Part shown: piece by piece, positions 21,684-33,563 of the stretch
How positions within the stretch are numbered: the stretch's first letter is position 1
Layout of the letters: every line of letters starts with the position of its first letter
Assembly (NCBI GenBank): GCA_951213105.1
Contig: OX578137.1
Span: 55,509,236 to 55,573,235 of the forward strand
Reading direction: 5' to 3'
Length of the DNA stretch: 64,000 bases
Source of the DNA: Amaurobius ferox
Taxonomy: Eukaryota > Arthropoda > Arachnida > Araneae > Amaurobiidae
Position numbers and translations under genes: made by a program
Notes under the pieces: model-generated
What the model was told of the DNA's origin: nothing
What the model saw: only the letters and a program-made list of their open reading frames with translations
Databases searched by the model: none

Positions 21684-21762
21684 TTTTCTGGCGGTCAACA
21701 ACCTACTGGAGTTGATCTGACTTATGTCAGATCTGTTAAAGAGGATAAGCAACAACAACAAC

Positions 21763-22870
21763 ATCTATATTTATTTACTTTATATTGACGTTTTAAACGC
21801 CCGTTCTTAGAGTCTGGAAGGAAACAAAATTTTGTTACAATATCATCATAATCCAGTGGTATATATTGTTCTATAGCTAAAACAGCTAAAAATGAAAGTC
21901 TTTTTTGTCCCATTGTACTACGAAAATAATTTTTTAGCCTCCTAAGACACTAAAAAGACCTTTCACAACTGCCTGAGCTGATTGGCACAGTCAAAAATGA
22001 TTTAACTAATAATGTTATGACAGGAAACATGACACTTTTCAAATTCCGCTTTTTAAAATAATCCAGGCGACATTTAAAACTGAGATGGTCTATGTTTTCA
22101 TTTTTCACCATTGAATAAAATAGTCGCAATTCACACAGCAATTCCTCTTTCTGGAAGTCATATACTTTGCATATGTTTGAAATATTTTCTTTCTCTTTTT
22201 CGGCATCTGATCCAGATAATACTGAACTAAGGGCAAACAAAACAAATATATTGTTCTCATTAAATCTTGTTTTAATTTCTCTAGATACTGAATATATAAT
22301 TTCATATTGAATATTGATTCTGTTATATGATTTAACATCACCATGGGGATTTTTTTCACCGCCTCCGAATTCGCTTGAAATTTTTTTACGCCTTTTCAGT
22401 TTTGGTCCAGAATAAGAATATTTTTCGCAAAGTTCTGTAACAAAACTCCACGCTTGATTGAAATATGCATCAGTGCGAAAAGAACAAAGTTTCAATAGTA
22501 GCTTTAGCCAAAGCTTGCATAGTCTGAAAATTAAAATCAGATGACTGATGATGCTTTGAGAGAGTATTGTATCGATCAAAAACACTGTTCAATACAAACA
22601 AAGTGAACAAAAATTCGAACTATGTTATGCATGTTAAAAGGGCTTCGGCTCTTCCACCATTGAGAGAATCGTTTTCAGATAATTCTTCCAGTGTTAAAGT
22701 CACCATTCCAGAATTATCAAGTAGTGCTTTTATAGCTTTAACTCTTGAAGACCACCTCGTGTCGCTTAGTGATTGTAGAGTTGAAGAGCCTCCAGAAAAA
22801 GTATTTGATGAGTGAATATTTTCGAAAATAGCATGTCTTTTATATAATGTTTCTATAAAAAATATAATGC
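21763..22870 (-). pseudogene. hAT transposase (ZMYM/BED-type), inactivated
   Basis: Reading right to left: LSDTRWSSRVKAIKAL (22743-22769 and on), the conserved hAT block before the insertion domain; a middle section with KLKRRKK; then the C-terminal dimerisation block with FPVITLLVKSFLTVPISSGS, ERSF and RSTMGQKRLSFLAVLAIE. In-frame stops lie at 22620-22622 and 21950-21952 (just after ERSF), and a frame change is likely near 22470. The N-terminus is missing or unrecognisable. The family includes domesticated ZMYM proteins, but the stops and flanking inverted repeats mark this as a dead transposon copy. Confidence 0.85.
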
Positions 22871-23179
22871 ATTGTGCTGCTGAAATGCATTTCTAGCAGA
22901 AGGAATGGATGAGCATGCACTAACTATATATACATTTAATCGGACACTTGAAATTTTCAAATGAAAAGGTTAATATAACCCCTATCTTTTCAAGTTGAAA
23001 AGGAATCGTTCCAGCCGGAAGTGGGAACTTCACTGTGAAATTTGGCGCTTTTGAAGCTCCATAACGTGAGAAAACTGATCAGTGGACAGTCGATAAAAAA
23101 AAGGGAGAAGCCGATAGACCACGAGGAAATATTTGGGGGCGCGACCGCGCCCCCTCGCGCCCCCTATTTGCCGCCCCTG

Positions 23180-23896
23180 TCTATCTATATTTATTTTAAT
23201 TAAAATGATAACTGTTTTGTGATATGCGGTTTTAGAGGTGCATCAACAATATTGCAGTAGTTCAGAATAGTTCTATAAGAGCAGTTTAAAGAATTGTAAA
23301 TAGTTCATTTAACAAAGGTAAAAGGAAATTGCTTTAAATTTTGCTCACAAATTTGCTGTTAGAAAAGCAATTACAAGAAAGAAACACATGACATGCGTAC
23401 AAATACAAAGTGAATGTTGGTCTTCTTATATGTTTTGCTTATTCGTCGAATTAAAGACATCAATTGACCTATTGTGCCACAGTTATTTTATGTGTTTGAA
23501 ACATTTACTATTTTTGAAGTTATAAAAATATATTTCACAGAATCATACTCTCATGCTCTCATTGCAACTTTTAGCATCCATGGATTTGTTTTACATTTAT
23601 TCTGTGTTCGTCGGCATGAAATAGCCAATATCTGCAATAGAAGCAAAACACTTCCTTATGTACAACAATTCTGAGTTAAATATAAAGACCGACATATTTT
23701 GCCGTACAGTATAGTGCGTTTCAAATATCGTCAAAATTGAGCTTAAGCCACATGAAGCTGCAACGTCCAAGCCTATACTTTCAGAACCCACCTATAAGCA
23801 CTGTTCACATACAGATATTTTCCCCACATATTAGAGATATTATTATATTTTGGAAACAGCCCTATAGGCTGGTTCTTTCCCTACCAGCATGTTTTT
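23180..23896. other. Gene-free AT-rich stretch
   Basis: No exon, RNA gene or clear repeat was recognised. Confidence 0.55.
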
Positions 23897-24253
23897 TCAC
23901 AGTGATGTAAGATTTACGTCACACTGTGACTTTGGGACGTCACAGGACGTCACAGTACGTCTCGACAATGTCATATTAAGGTCACAGCGAAGTCATTTTG
24001 GCCATTTTCATGGTCGTTTGTGACGTCGCATATTAACTTGTTTTTGACGTCACATTGTAATTGCCAGTGTAATGTCGTCCCATTGTTACGTGTTAATTAA
24101 ATTGTGGAAACGTCACAGAATATAGTCACAATGAAGTTACAAAGTTACTAATACATAACGTCGCATAGAAGTCACAAAAATTATGTCACATTGTGACCCA
24201 GGTGTCACGTGACTACAACGTCACTGTCATACATGTGACTATCTTTACTGTGA
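23897..24253. mobile_element. GTCAC-rich putative MITE
   Basis: A segment of about 357 bp starts TCACAGTGATGTAAGATTTAC and ends with the inverse of TCACAGTAAAGATAGTCAC, so the ends are imperfect inverted repeats. Inside, GTCAC/GTGAC pentamers and ACGTCAC octamer-like sites occur in very high density in both orientations. No ORF is present. Confidence 0.6.
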
Positions 24254-25433
24254 GGGTTGATTATAGTTTTCTCAGAATTATTTCTTCAGAACTGCTGGCT
24301 GACTATTGCTTGCTGTCCACATGTTCAACCCCTGCATATAACTAAAAAACTGTTGTTATTGTTCGCTGTAACTTTGCGTAGCAGTTATATGAAATTTAAA
24401 ATATGAAAATGATAATACAAATGTTTATATCGTTGCTTCATATATTCAACCTGAATAAAAATGTGTGAATTGACATATTTTTGCCTCCACTGATATTCTG
24501 TTTTCACCAGCCGCCTTCTACATAGCTGCCTTGACACAGTTCCGTCACGTGTTCAACTGCTTTTAATGAAAATGGGGCCATCACAGGGCACACCTTCGCG
24601 TCGTCATGACAGCCAGACTTTATCAAGGTACCTTTATTTGTCAATACTCAATTTTCATGTTTTAATACATTTTACAAGGTATTTTAATTTTATACTAAAA
24701 TCGATCTTTCACGTAGTAATGTAAAAAAAAAGTGTTGCAGCAGAGTCTTGTGGTCTGTGAATAAAATGTGCAATGGATCTCTGACTGAAAAATAAAATAT
24801 TTTACATTATTTTAAAAAAACGTAGTTATTGGCATTCTACAGTGCTAAAATCAGTATTTCGCATTATAATTATAAGATTAATATTATCCAATAATAATGT
24901 ATTTAATTCCTGCGTAATATACTTATAGATCACTGGCATTCTACTTTTCTATCACCACTTTTTTAACCAATAAGATTGTACATTTATTTGTAAGGCATGA
25001 TATTTTTGAACATTATTTTATTTTATTCCACTCATTAAAAGCAGACAGATACTAACATTTTTCTACACTGCAATTGACAACCGATATTTGAATCCTCTAA
25101 TACATAGTTCTCGGAAGAATTTTTCAAATATACATTTTTCTAGCCAACTTTTCACTCTATTTGAGTAATTCCGAAACTACTTCGCCTAATGAAACCAAAT
25201 TTGGTTCAAATGCAAAATATTACACGTATGAAATTAACGTCACACTTTGCTTTGAATTAAACATGTCGTATGCAGTAAACGCATTCGCATTCTCAATTCA
25301 AAATCAATTTCGAAATCTGTTTTTCCCATTAACACCAAAAATATTATTTAAATTGATTGGGGAGTTTAAAAATAAAATTAAAATGCTGTAGCATAAAAAT
25401 CACTTAAAAATTGCTCTTAAAAATCTAATTACT
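24254..25433. other. Gene-free AT-rich stretch
   Basis: Nothing recognisable apart from low-complexity A/T. Confidence 0.55.
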
Positions 25434-25555
25434 TGCCTTATATACATAATGTATAAGGAAAGTATTGTGACGGGGTCGAAAATTCGAATTCGAGTTTTCG
25501 ACGGGAAAGCACATTTCAAGCATCCCTGATTACGAGTCAAACATTTTTGAGGTGA

Positions 25556-25590
<35 letters not shown>

Positions 25591-26602
25591 CAGTGAGTCT
25601 ATGGAGGCGATATCGCACGAACGAATGGAGCCATTCGAATGAAATTTGATACAAAAATCATAATCTGTGAATACTGGAAGCCTATTGTTTTTAAACGTAA
25701 TCGAATGTTCAGAACCCCCTAAATTTTCGAGTGAAATTTTGAAAACATCATTAAAAAATCAAAACCTTTAATAAAGTTACGCAAATAGATATTTCTTATG
25801 TAATTTTTCCTTAGAAAACGATTGACATAAACTTTAGAATGCTAGCATGAACCGTTCTCGAGGTATTGTACATTTTTCAAATAAATTTATCAAAAAATCC
25901 CATAAATTAATAAAAAATATTAACTGTTGAGAAACATGTTCACTTTTCATATGTAATATCATGTGATAAATTTGGTGACACCATTCTCGTGGATCTAGCT
26001 CGTTCCATTCATAACAAAAGATACTTTGAGTAATACTTTTGTATTTGAACGCCAATAGTCATTTATCTGCTATAAGAATAATTTATTTCTCAGTCCATAA
26101 CGTTTGACGAGACTTTGGCCACGAATTTGGCGGAATGTCGCCAACTTGGCGACTTTTTGAAATGTTACCAAATTAACGTAAATCTCACCAAATGGATAGA
26201 AATAGCGCTAAATCAATGAAAATGACGACTAATTGTTGAAAATTCAATATCTGGGAAAGAATATAAATATCTACTATAAGAAAAACCTATTTTTTTTTAC
26301 TGTAAAAGTAGCAAATTCATTGCATTATATAAGGAAAGTCATGTGTTGCCCACATCAGATTTTTTCAATATATATAGACTCCAAAATGCAAGGCAACTCA
26401 CTAGAAAAATAACGTACCCATTTATCTGGGAAAGAATATAAATATCTACTATAAGAAAAACCTATTTTTTTTTACTGTAAAAGTAGCAAATTCATTGCAT
26501 TATATAAGGAAAGTCATGTGTTGCCCACATCAGATTTTTTCAATATATATAGACTCCAAAATGCAAGGCAACTCACGGGAAAAATAACGTACCCATTTAT
26601 TA
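25434..26602 (+). repeat. Family A interspersed repeat with (GT)n, 3' end duplicated
   Basis: The start is a palindrome (CTTATATACATAATGTATAAG plus GGAAAGTATTGTGACGGGG). A (GT)n run at ~25560-25589 follows, then an AT-rich body with GGCGAC/TCGCC motifs, and an end reading TATAAGGAAAGTC, a hairpin ATGTG-TTGCC-CACAT, then CAGATTTTT at ~26365. The last 175 bp are repeated in tandem (26249-26423 and 26424-26602). No protein-coding capacity. Confidence 0.85.
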
Positions 26603-27185
26603 ATTGATACCAAATATCGTAAAGTATACATACCTTCAAAATGGACTTGAAATAGAGCAATAAACAAAAATAGTTCAATCTTTTTCTGCATGCTGCCTTC
26701 TTTGTGATAAATCTAATATGTAAAAAGAAATATTTCAAAATACGATTACATGTTAAATATATGCTGAACCGCGGAATAGATTTTGGACATTTTGCTTTAG
26801 GCAATGAGGTTCAGGAAACATTCCAATTTAAGTTTCATCACCCTACGACGAATTGCACAGTGACGAGAATTTAAAACTTGTGCATCTCTGTCTGTCACGA
26901 CCACTTATAAGTAGAGAACTGAGTTACATATCCATTGAGTTACATATTTGAGTTACATCCATTGAGTTACATGTTTTCTCACTGGCTAGTTAAGTCTAAT
27001 TGAGAATAATTAAACATTTTATAATTTTAAATATTCCATATTTTGTACCTTGTAAAGTTTATTTTAGTATTATAGTCGGAAATGTCAGTTATTTTTTTCT
27101 AGTCGTTTATATAACAAGCCGAAAAATAATTATAATTACAAATAAATTGTCTGTGTTGGGAAAAACGCATTTTGGTGTTAAATAA
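26603..27185. other. Gene-free AT-rich stretch
   Basis: No recognisable gene. A short GAGTTACAT direct repeat occurs near 26930-26970. Confidence 0.5.
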
Positions 27186-27430
27186 CACACTTCTTCTTCT
27201 TCGACGCAGACCCTCCGACCTACCCGAAGGTGTTAGGTATCTGTTTAAGCACTCGAAACACTGCCACTCTATTCAGACCAGAACGCAGTGAAGACGACAA
27301 CCACAGGGACCGTACTCTCTTTTCCCTAACACCAACTTCTCGAAAGGACGTATGGACCCACATATTTAACGTGCTTGTAATCAGAGTGAACATGGCGACA
27401 GTTTGGGCAGAACCGAGAAATGGATCACAC
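27186..27430 (-). repeat. Diverged SINE copy with GAA-type tail
   Basis: Shares the SINE body (GACCCTCCGACCTACC, CACAGGGACCGTACTCT, CACCAACTTCTCGAAAGGAC, ACATATTTAACGTG) but lacks the tRNA-like head. Its tail on the minus strand is (GAAGAA)n rather than CAA. More diverged than the 52.8 kb copy. Confidence 0.75.
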
Positions 27431-28579
27431 ATGTTTATTGAACATACTCGAACGAGTTACCTGCAGTAGACGATGTCGTATATAAGCTACGTTGCGAGTT
27501 TCCATACTCCCAAAATAGACTTCTTTAATCATCTCGAAATAAGTGAGCTAAATGAAAATACTTCACATTTCAAAGAAAAAAAATAATTTTACTGATAGGA
27601 ATAAAATAAAATAATTAAATTCTATCTCAGCAGGTATTCATCTGACCTTTGACATTTTTGAGTGAAATACTTATCATCAGAAAATAATGGCAAGTTTAAA
27701 AATGGAAAGGATATCTCTTAAATTTAATAAGTTAGATTTCTGTATTTTAAAACCCACTATCAGTCTGTGAATTTTACCAAATGTAGGCACTTGTTTGCGG
27801 TTAAAGTTCTTAGCACTGAAGCTATCGTCTACTCGACAATTGCGATTTTGAACTGCCGAAATTTTAACCGAATTTCGAATTTAGACGTTCATGATTTTTA
27901 AATGATTTAAAATGATTAATAATATTTTTTTTAATCTTGCTAAGGTAATATGTACTGGGAATTTCCGTTTTCCCTGTACTGAACTTCTATCAATATCTTC
28001 GATTTTTCGCCACACGTAATGCATACACACATATCACACACAGAAATACGTACACCCATAAGGGCATCTTATTCTGTTATGTAAGATAAAAGGGATATAT
28101 TACATAATAAAATACATATAACAGAATATAAAACCTTAATTATGCACATTTCAAAAGGGATTATTTTTATCATATTTATCAATGAAGCATTCAATAACAA
28201 AACCGGAATATATATTTTAATATTACACATTTCACAAATAAAATATAATCATAACAATTTCAATTTATTTTAGATAATTTTCTATAAACACAAACCCTCA
28301 ACGTTTCTCTATTTCATCATAGAATCAACGTAATTTAAGAAAACGTATGCTAATACTTTGTAGTTAATGTGGTATTTTAGATGAGCAAATATTGACTCAA
28401 CATAAATATTTATTTTCTAAAAGACTAAGACAAGGTTACATATGTTGAAAGAATGTCAGAATTTCTCATCGACCAACGTAGTTGGTATTAATAATTTGCT
28501 TATATTCACTATTATGAACACAACTGGAAAATTATCTATCATGAAGATGTGAAAATATTTTTAAAAGAACTGTTTTTAA
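27431..28579. other. Gene-free AT-rich stretch
   Basis: No gene recognised. A small inverted repeat (TTATTCTGTTATGTAA / ACATATAACAGAATATAA) lies at ~28069-28131. Confidence 0.5.
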
Positions 28580-28960
28580 TTTATCATATTATTGTATAGA
28601 GAAAGTATTGTGTAAGTTCTCGAATTCGAAATTTTGGAAAAAAAACTTTTTTATCGATAATATCAACCCATAAGATGTTAGAATACGTTTGGAAATATGT
28701 TCGTGTATGTGGACACAATAGCACAAAAATAATGCCTCTACTGCTGTAAAACTTAATGTGTAGATGCATTATGCAAAAAACTTTAACAAGATAGAGTCTT
28801 TTAACGTTCTCATTAGAATACCAAATACTCGTATTTTAAGATTGCAAATCGATATCTCTAGGATGCATAAAACTAACCTTTTCAAAATTTTAAATTATAG
28901 ACTTGCCATTTTTTGGATGATTTAGCCACAAAGGCAAGCATAAAATAATGAACTGTTGAA
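28580..28960 (+). repeat. Diverged relative of family A
   Basis: Retains the family A order at low identity: ATAGAGAAAGTATTGTG, CTCGAATTCGAAATTTT, a GTGTATGTGG region in place of (GT)n, then AACGTTCTC and ATCTCTAGG-like blocks. The 3' end was not found. Confidence 0.5.
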
Positions 28961-29927
28961 AATCGCACTTCATTTATTACTTTTATCAAAAGTCAATCCG
29001 ATAATTATTTTATTAATTTTTTACGAATCATGCTAAGTATTTTTATGTCACTAAATTTTCTCAAAATTTATAGTGTGAAGCAATTTTCGCATTTATAATT
29101 TTCAATACTAAAATATAATGTTTTCCCTTATCTAACTGTCATTGCCCCCGCCTTTTCTCTCCCAAGTAACTAAGACATCAATTTTCAACAAATATAAAAG
29201 AACTAAGAGATCGGAATCAATTAACATTACTTACACATATTACTTTAACTCACCAATCTGTTGCAAGAAACTTGGTATTGGAAATAAAGCAACGACTGCA
29301 TCAGATATTTTTAAATTTTTGCACATTCTTAAAATTCGATAATTGAATCTAGTCCTTTTATAACGTTCACACAAATAATTTAATGTGTTATAGAACTCAA
29401 AAAATGAATGTGGCCCTCTATGAAATAAACTAAAGTGTGGCTCAACTCGTCTATTTCATACCAAAATCAATTTTTAAGTTGCTTGTGATTTTTTTTTTGC
29501 AAACTTTGTAAGAATTTTTTTCAAAAATCTGCATTGTTGGTTTAAGTGTTCGCAATTATAACATGTTACCCTTCATTTTAAAGGGCTTGAAAACATATTT
29601 CGCTTAATACCCAGCTTAACAATGTTCCACCTCGAAGGTGTAACTTTCCTCACCCAGGGGGCTAATGATGTCACTAACGCAAAACTTGTATCGTAGCTAT
29701 TTGTCACTATAATGGTTGAAACTCTTAATTTACGTCATTGTTAAGCCATACATTACCTATTTTACACATAATTATGTCAAATTTTGTTCTGAGCTCCCAT
29801 GTTAAAAATATAAAATTTTGAAGTTTTTGTTCGAGTTTCAAAAAAATGCTATCTAATTCTGTATTTTTCATTAATGGAACCCGATAAAAAAATTTGTGGA
29901 AACAATAATTTCCTTATACTATTACTT
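28961..29927. other. Gene-free AT-rich stretch
   Basis: No exon or RNA gene recognised. Confidence 0.5.
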
Positions 29928-30290
29928 TTACCCAATGTTACTTTTACCTTATACTATTACTTTTACCATACACTATTACTTGCACCCTATTCTATTATTT
30001 TCAACCTATACTATTACTTTTACCCTATACTATTACTTTCACCCTATACTATTACTTTTACCCTATACTATTACTTTCACTCTATACTATTACTTTTACC
30101 CTATACTATTACTTTCACCCTATACTTTACGTTTACCCTATACTATTACTTTCACCCTATACTTTACGTTTACCCTATACTATTACTTTCACCCTATACT
30201 ATTACTTTTACCCTATACGATTACTTTCACCCTATACTATTACTTTTACCCTATACTATTGCTTTTACCCTATACAATTTACTTCCTCTA
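29928..30290. repeat. 19 bp minisatellite
   Basis: About 18-19 copies of CTATACTATTACTTTTACC, alternating in part with TTTCACC variants and two shortened units (CTATACTTTACGTTTACC). Because 19 is not a multiple of three, all three frames cycle through the same Tyr/Leu/Pro/Thr-rich peptide, which explains two overlapping ORFs of ~137 codons. Confidence 0.92.
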
Positions 30291-31183
30291 TAGTATGAGA
30301 AGGTGAAAATTCTAAAACTGTATGTAACCTTCAAATACGAAACTGTTACTGACGCCTGGCATACAGAATGCAAACATTCGTGAGCAGTTTTTAAAAAAAT
30401 ATAAAAGCACTAACAAGCAAATTCCATTAACATTATGTATACATATTTTATTAACTCACCAATTTGTATGAAGAAGCTTGGTAGTGGAAATAAATCAACG
30501 ACTGCGCTGCTTCCTGGAGAAGCCTGATAGCACAAAAAGGAAATGGAAAGCTGATTACCGCTGTAATTCACTTACTTCACTCTCCCACTGCAAAGCCCTA
30601 AACCAGTAACTATTCAAATTATAATTTTTCAAAAATGAATAACGTTTTGACGTAAATAATATCAGTAATATACAGGCATTAAACAAATATTACATTATTA
30701 TTAGCAATTTAAAAATTCCAGGTGAATTTGAAGTTGAGATATAAAATTTCTTCCACGCAATGACCTTACGATAGGTTTATGCAAACCTGCAGGTGAAAAG
30801 CTTATGATAGGTTAGAACGTAGCGAATTGAATACCCAATTCTAAGTAAGTTTGAAATGGGATCTCGTTCAGAGCTTGATTAATGTTATGTATTCCTTACC
30901 CGATGCGGGTTGTCGTGGGAACATGGGGAATCTGGGAACGTGAAAAATGGCAAGCTCGTGTTCGTTCCTCACTATAGCCCTATTACGTAACAGAATTCTA
31001 ATCGTAAAGTAGTGCATTGTAGAGAAATAAAATGAACATTTTCTACTTTTTCAAAACAAATGAAACAAACGGACTATTTATAAAAATCATATTTTAAGAC
31101 AGTGTATTATCAAATTCTACAGTACATATATTTTTTGTAAAATAGATTTTGTTTGTGATGTGAAGGACGAGTTACTGTGGTGT
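30291..31183. other. Gene-free AT-rich stretch
   Basis: No exon recognised up to the start of the satellite array. Confidence 0.5.
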
Positions 31184-31937
31184 ATACAGGGTGTTTCATC
31201 ATAATTGACCTTGCTTTCCGAGTCTCAGCAATTGGATCTGGACACATACTTCAAATTTGAAATTTTGTTAAAATAAAACGTGTCAAATTTTACAGTATAA
31301 TAGTTTAGTAAAATATATTTTGTTTTGTTTTTTCAAAATAAATAGAACAAACGGACTATTTATTGAAATGCGAAAGATCATATTTTAAGATGGAATGAAT
31401 TTGGGTCGGATGCAATTATCAAATTCTGCAGTATATTTTATTTTGTAAAACAGATTTTGTTTGTGATGTGAAGATACACATACAGAGTGTTTCATCATAA
31501 TTGACCTTGCTTTCTGAGTTTCAGCAATTGGTTCTGGACACATACTTCAAATCTGAAAGTCTGTTAAAATAAAACGTGACAAAATTTACAGTATAATAGC
31601 TTTGTAAAATATATTTATCTTTTTCAAAACAAATAGAACAAACGGACTATTTATGAAATGAAAAAAATTATATTTTAAGATGGAATACATTTGGGTAGGG
31701 TGAAATTATCAAATTCTACAGTATATATATATTTTTTTTGTAAAATAGATTTTGTTTGTGATGTGAAGATACGCATACAGGGTGTGTCATCATAACTGAC
31801 CTTGCTTTCTGAGTTTCAGCAATTAGTTCTTAGCACATACATCAAATTCCAAAGTTGGTTAAAATAAAACGTGCCAAATTTTACAGTATAATAGCTTTGT
31901 AAAATATATTTGTATAATATATATATGAAATATATAC
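31184..31937. repeat. 290-296 bp satellite, left part
   Basis: The marker ATACAGGGTGTTTCATCATAA starts units at 31184, 31480 and 31775. Units share GACCTTGCTTTC, GAGTTTCAGCAATT, AAAATAAAACGTG, CAAACGGACTATTTAT and GTTTGTGATGTGAAGATAC. The third unit is split by a family A insertion. Confidence 0.88.
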
Positions 31938-32071
31938 AGTATATTCTTTCCTTATATACACAATGTATAATGAAAGTATTGTGACGGGGTCGAAAATTCG
32001 AATCGAAGTTTTCGACGAGAGAGCACGTTTCAAGCATCCCTGATTACGAATCAAACATTTTTGAGGTGATG

Positions 32072-32105
<34 letters not shown>

Positions 32106-32932
32106 AGTGAGTCTGTGAAGACGATATCTCCCGAACAAATAGAGCGATTCGAATGAAATTTGGTACAAAAATCACAATCCGTGAATACTGAAAGCCTATT
32201 GTTTTTAAACGTAATCGAATGTTAAGAACCTCTTAAATTTTTGAGTGAAAGTTTGAAAAAATCCTCAAAGTCCAATTAGTCGTCTTTTTCATTGATTTAG
32301 CGTCAGTTTTATCAATTTGGCGAGATTTTATTAATTTGGCAACAAATAAAAATGTGATATCGGCGGAAGTTGGCGACATTCCGCCAAATTCGTCACCAAA
32401 ATCTCGCCAAGCGTTATGGACGGAGAAATAAGTTATTCATACAGCAGATAAATGACTATTGGCTTTCAAATAAAAAAGCATTACTCAAAGTATCTTTTTC
32501 TTGAATGGAACGATCTAGATACACTAGAATGATGTCCCCAAATTTATCGCATGGTATTACATATGAAAAGTGAACATGTTTCTCAACAGGAAATATTTTT
32601 TTTATTTTATATAACTTCTTGATAATTTTTTTTTAAATGTACAGTATCTCGAGAACGGTTTACGTTAGCGTTCTAAAATGTATGTCAATAGTCTTCTAAT
32701 GAAAAATTACATAAGAAATGTCTATTTGCGTAACTTTATTAGCGGTTTTAATTTTTTAACGATTTTTTCAAAATTTTACGCGAAAAATTAAGGGGGGGGG
32801 GGGGGGTTCTGAACATTCGATTGCGTATAAAAACAATAGACTTCCAGTGTTTACGGATTGTGATTTTTGTACCAAATTTGGTTCGAATCGGTCCATTTGT
32901 TCGTCAGTTATCGTCTCCACAGACTCACTGAC

Positions 32933-32967
<35 letters not shown>

Positions 32968-33563
32968 TCACACACACACACACACAGACATCACTTCAAA
33001 AATGTGTGATTCGTAATCAGGGATACTTGAAACGTGCTCTCCCGTCGAAAACTCGAATTCGAATTTTCGAACCCGTCACAATACTTTCCTTATACATTAT
33101 ATATATAATGAAAGTAATATACTAACTTTGAGAAAGATGTTCAGTTTTCATGTGTAACATCCTGTGATAAATTGGGTGACATCATTCTCGTGGATCTAGC
33201 TCGTTCCATTCATGAAAAAATATACTTTGAGTATTACTTTTGCATTTGAACGCCAATAGTTATTTGTCTGCTATAAGAATAACTTATGTCTCCGTCCATA
33301 ACGCTTGGCGAGATTTTGGCTCCATACTTGGCAGAGTGTCGCCAACTTGGCGACTTTTTTAAATGTGGCCAAATTAACGAAAGTCTTGTTAAATGGATAA
33401 AAATGGCACTAAATCAATGAAAATGACTTCTAATTGACGAAAATTCAATATCTGGGAAAGAATATAAATATCTACTATAAGAAAAACCTATTTTTTTATT
33501 GTAAAATTAGTAAATTCATTGCATTATATAAGGAAAGTCAGGTGTTGCCCACATCAGATTTTT
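31938..33563. repeat. Nested family A copies (+ / - / +)
   Basis: A plus-strand family A start at ~31938-32268, including (GT)n at 32074-32103, is followed by a minus-strand copy from ~32270 to ~33117 with (CA)n at ~32935-32962, a poly-G tract at ~32793-32806 and the terminal palindrome at its right. Then the second half of a plus-strand copy runs 33125-33563 with the usual CAGATTTTT end. This is best read as one copy inserted into another. Confidence 0.8.

Larger units (their letters stand above)
21098..23179 (-). mobile_element. hAT-type DNA transposon (degenerate)
   Basis: Both ends carry CAGGGGCGGCA as an inverted repeat (start 21098; reverse complement ends 23179). The right end continues into GC-rich CGCGCCCCC subterminal sequence. 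The flanks share TCTATC, shifted by two bases, so an 8 bp duplication is possible but not clean. Inside is a decayed minus-strand hAT transposase and a LINE fragment. The CAGGGG(C/T)GGC end is typical of hAT elements. Confidence 0.82.

Noticed and set aside
29874..30306. Two overlapping ORFs of 136 and 139 codons
   Set aside because: Direct products of the 19 bp minisatellite in different frames.
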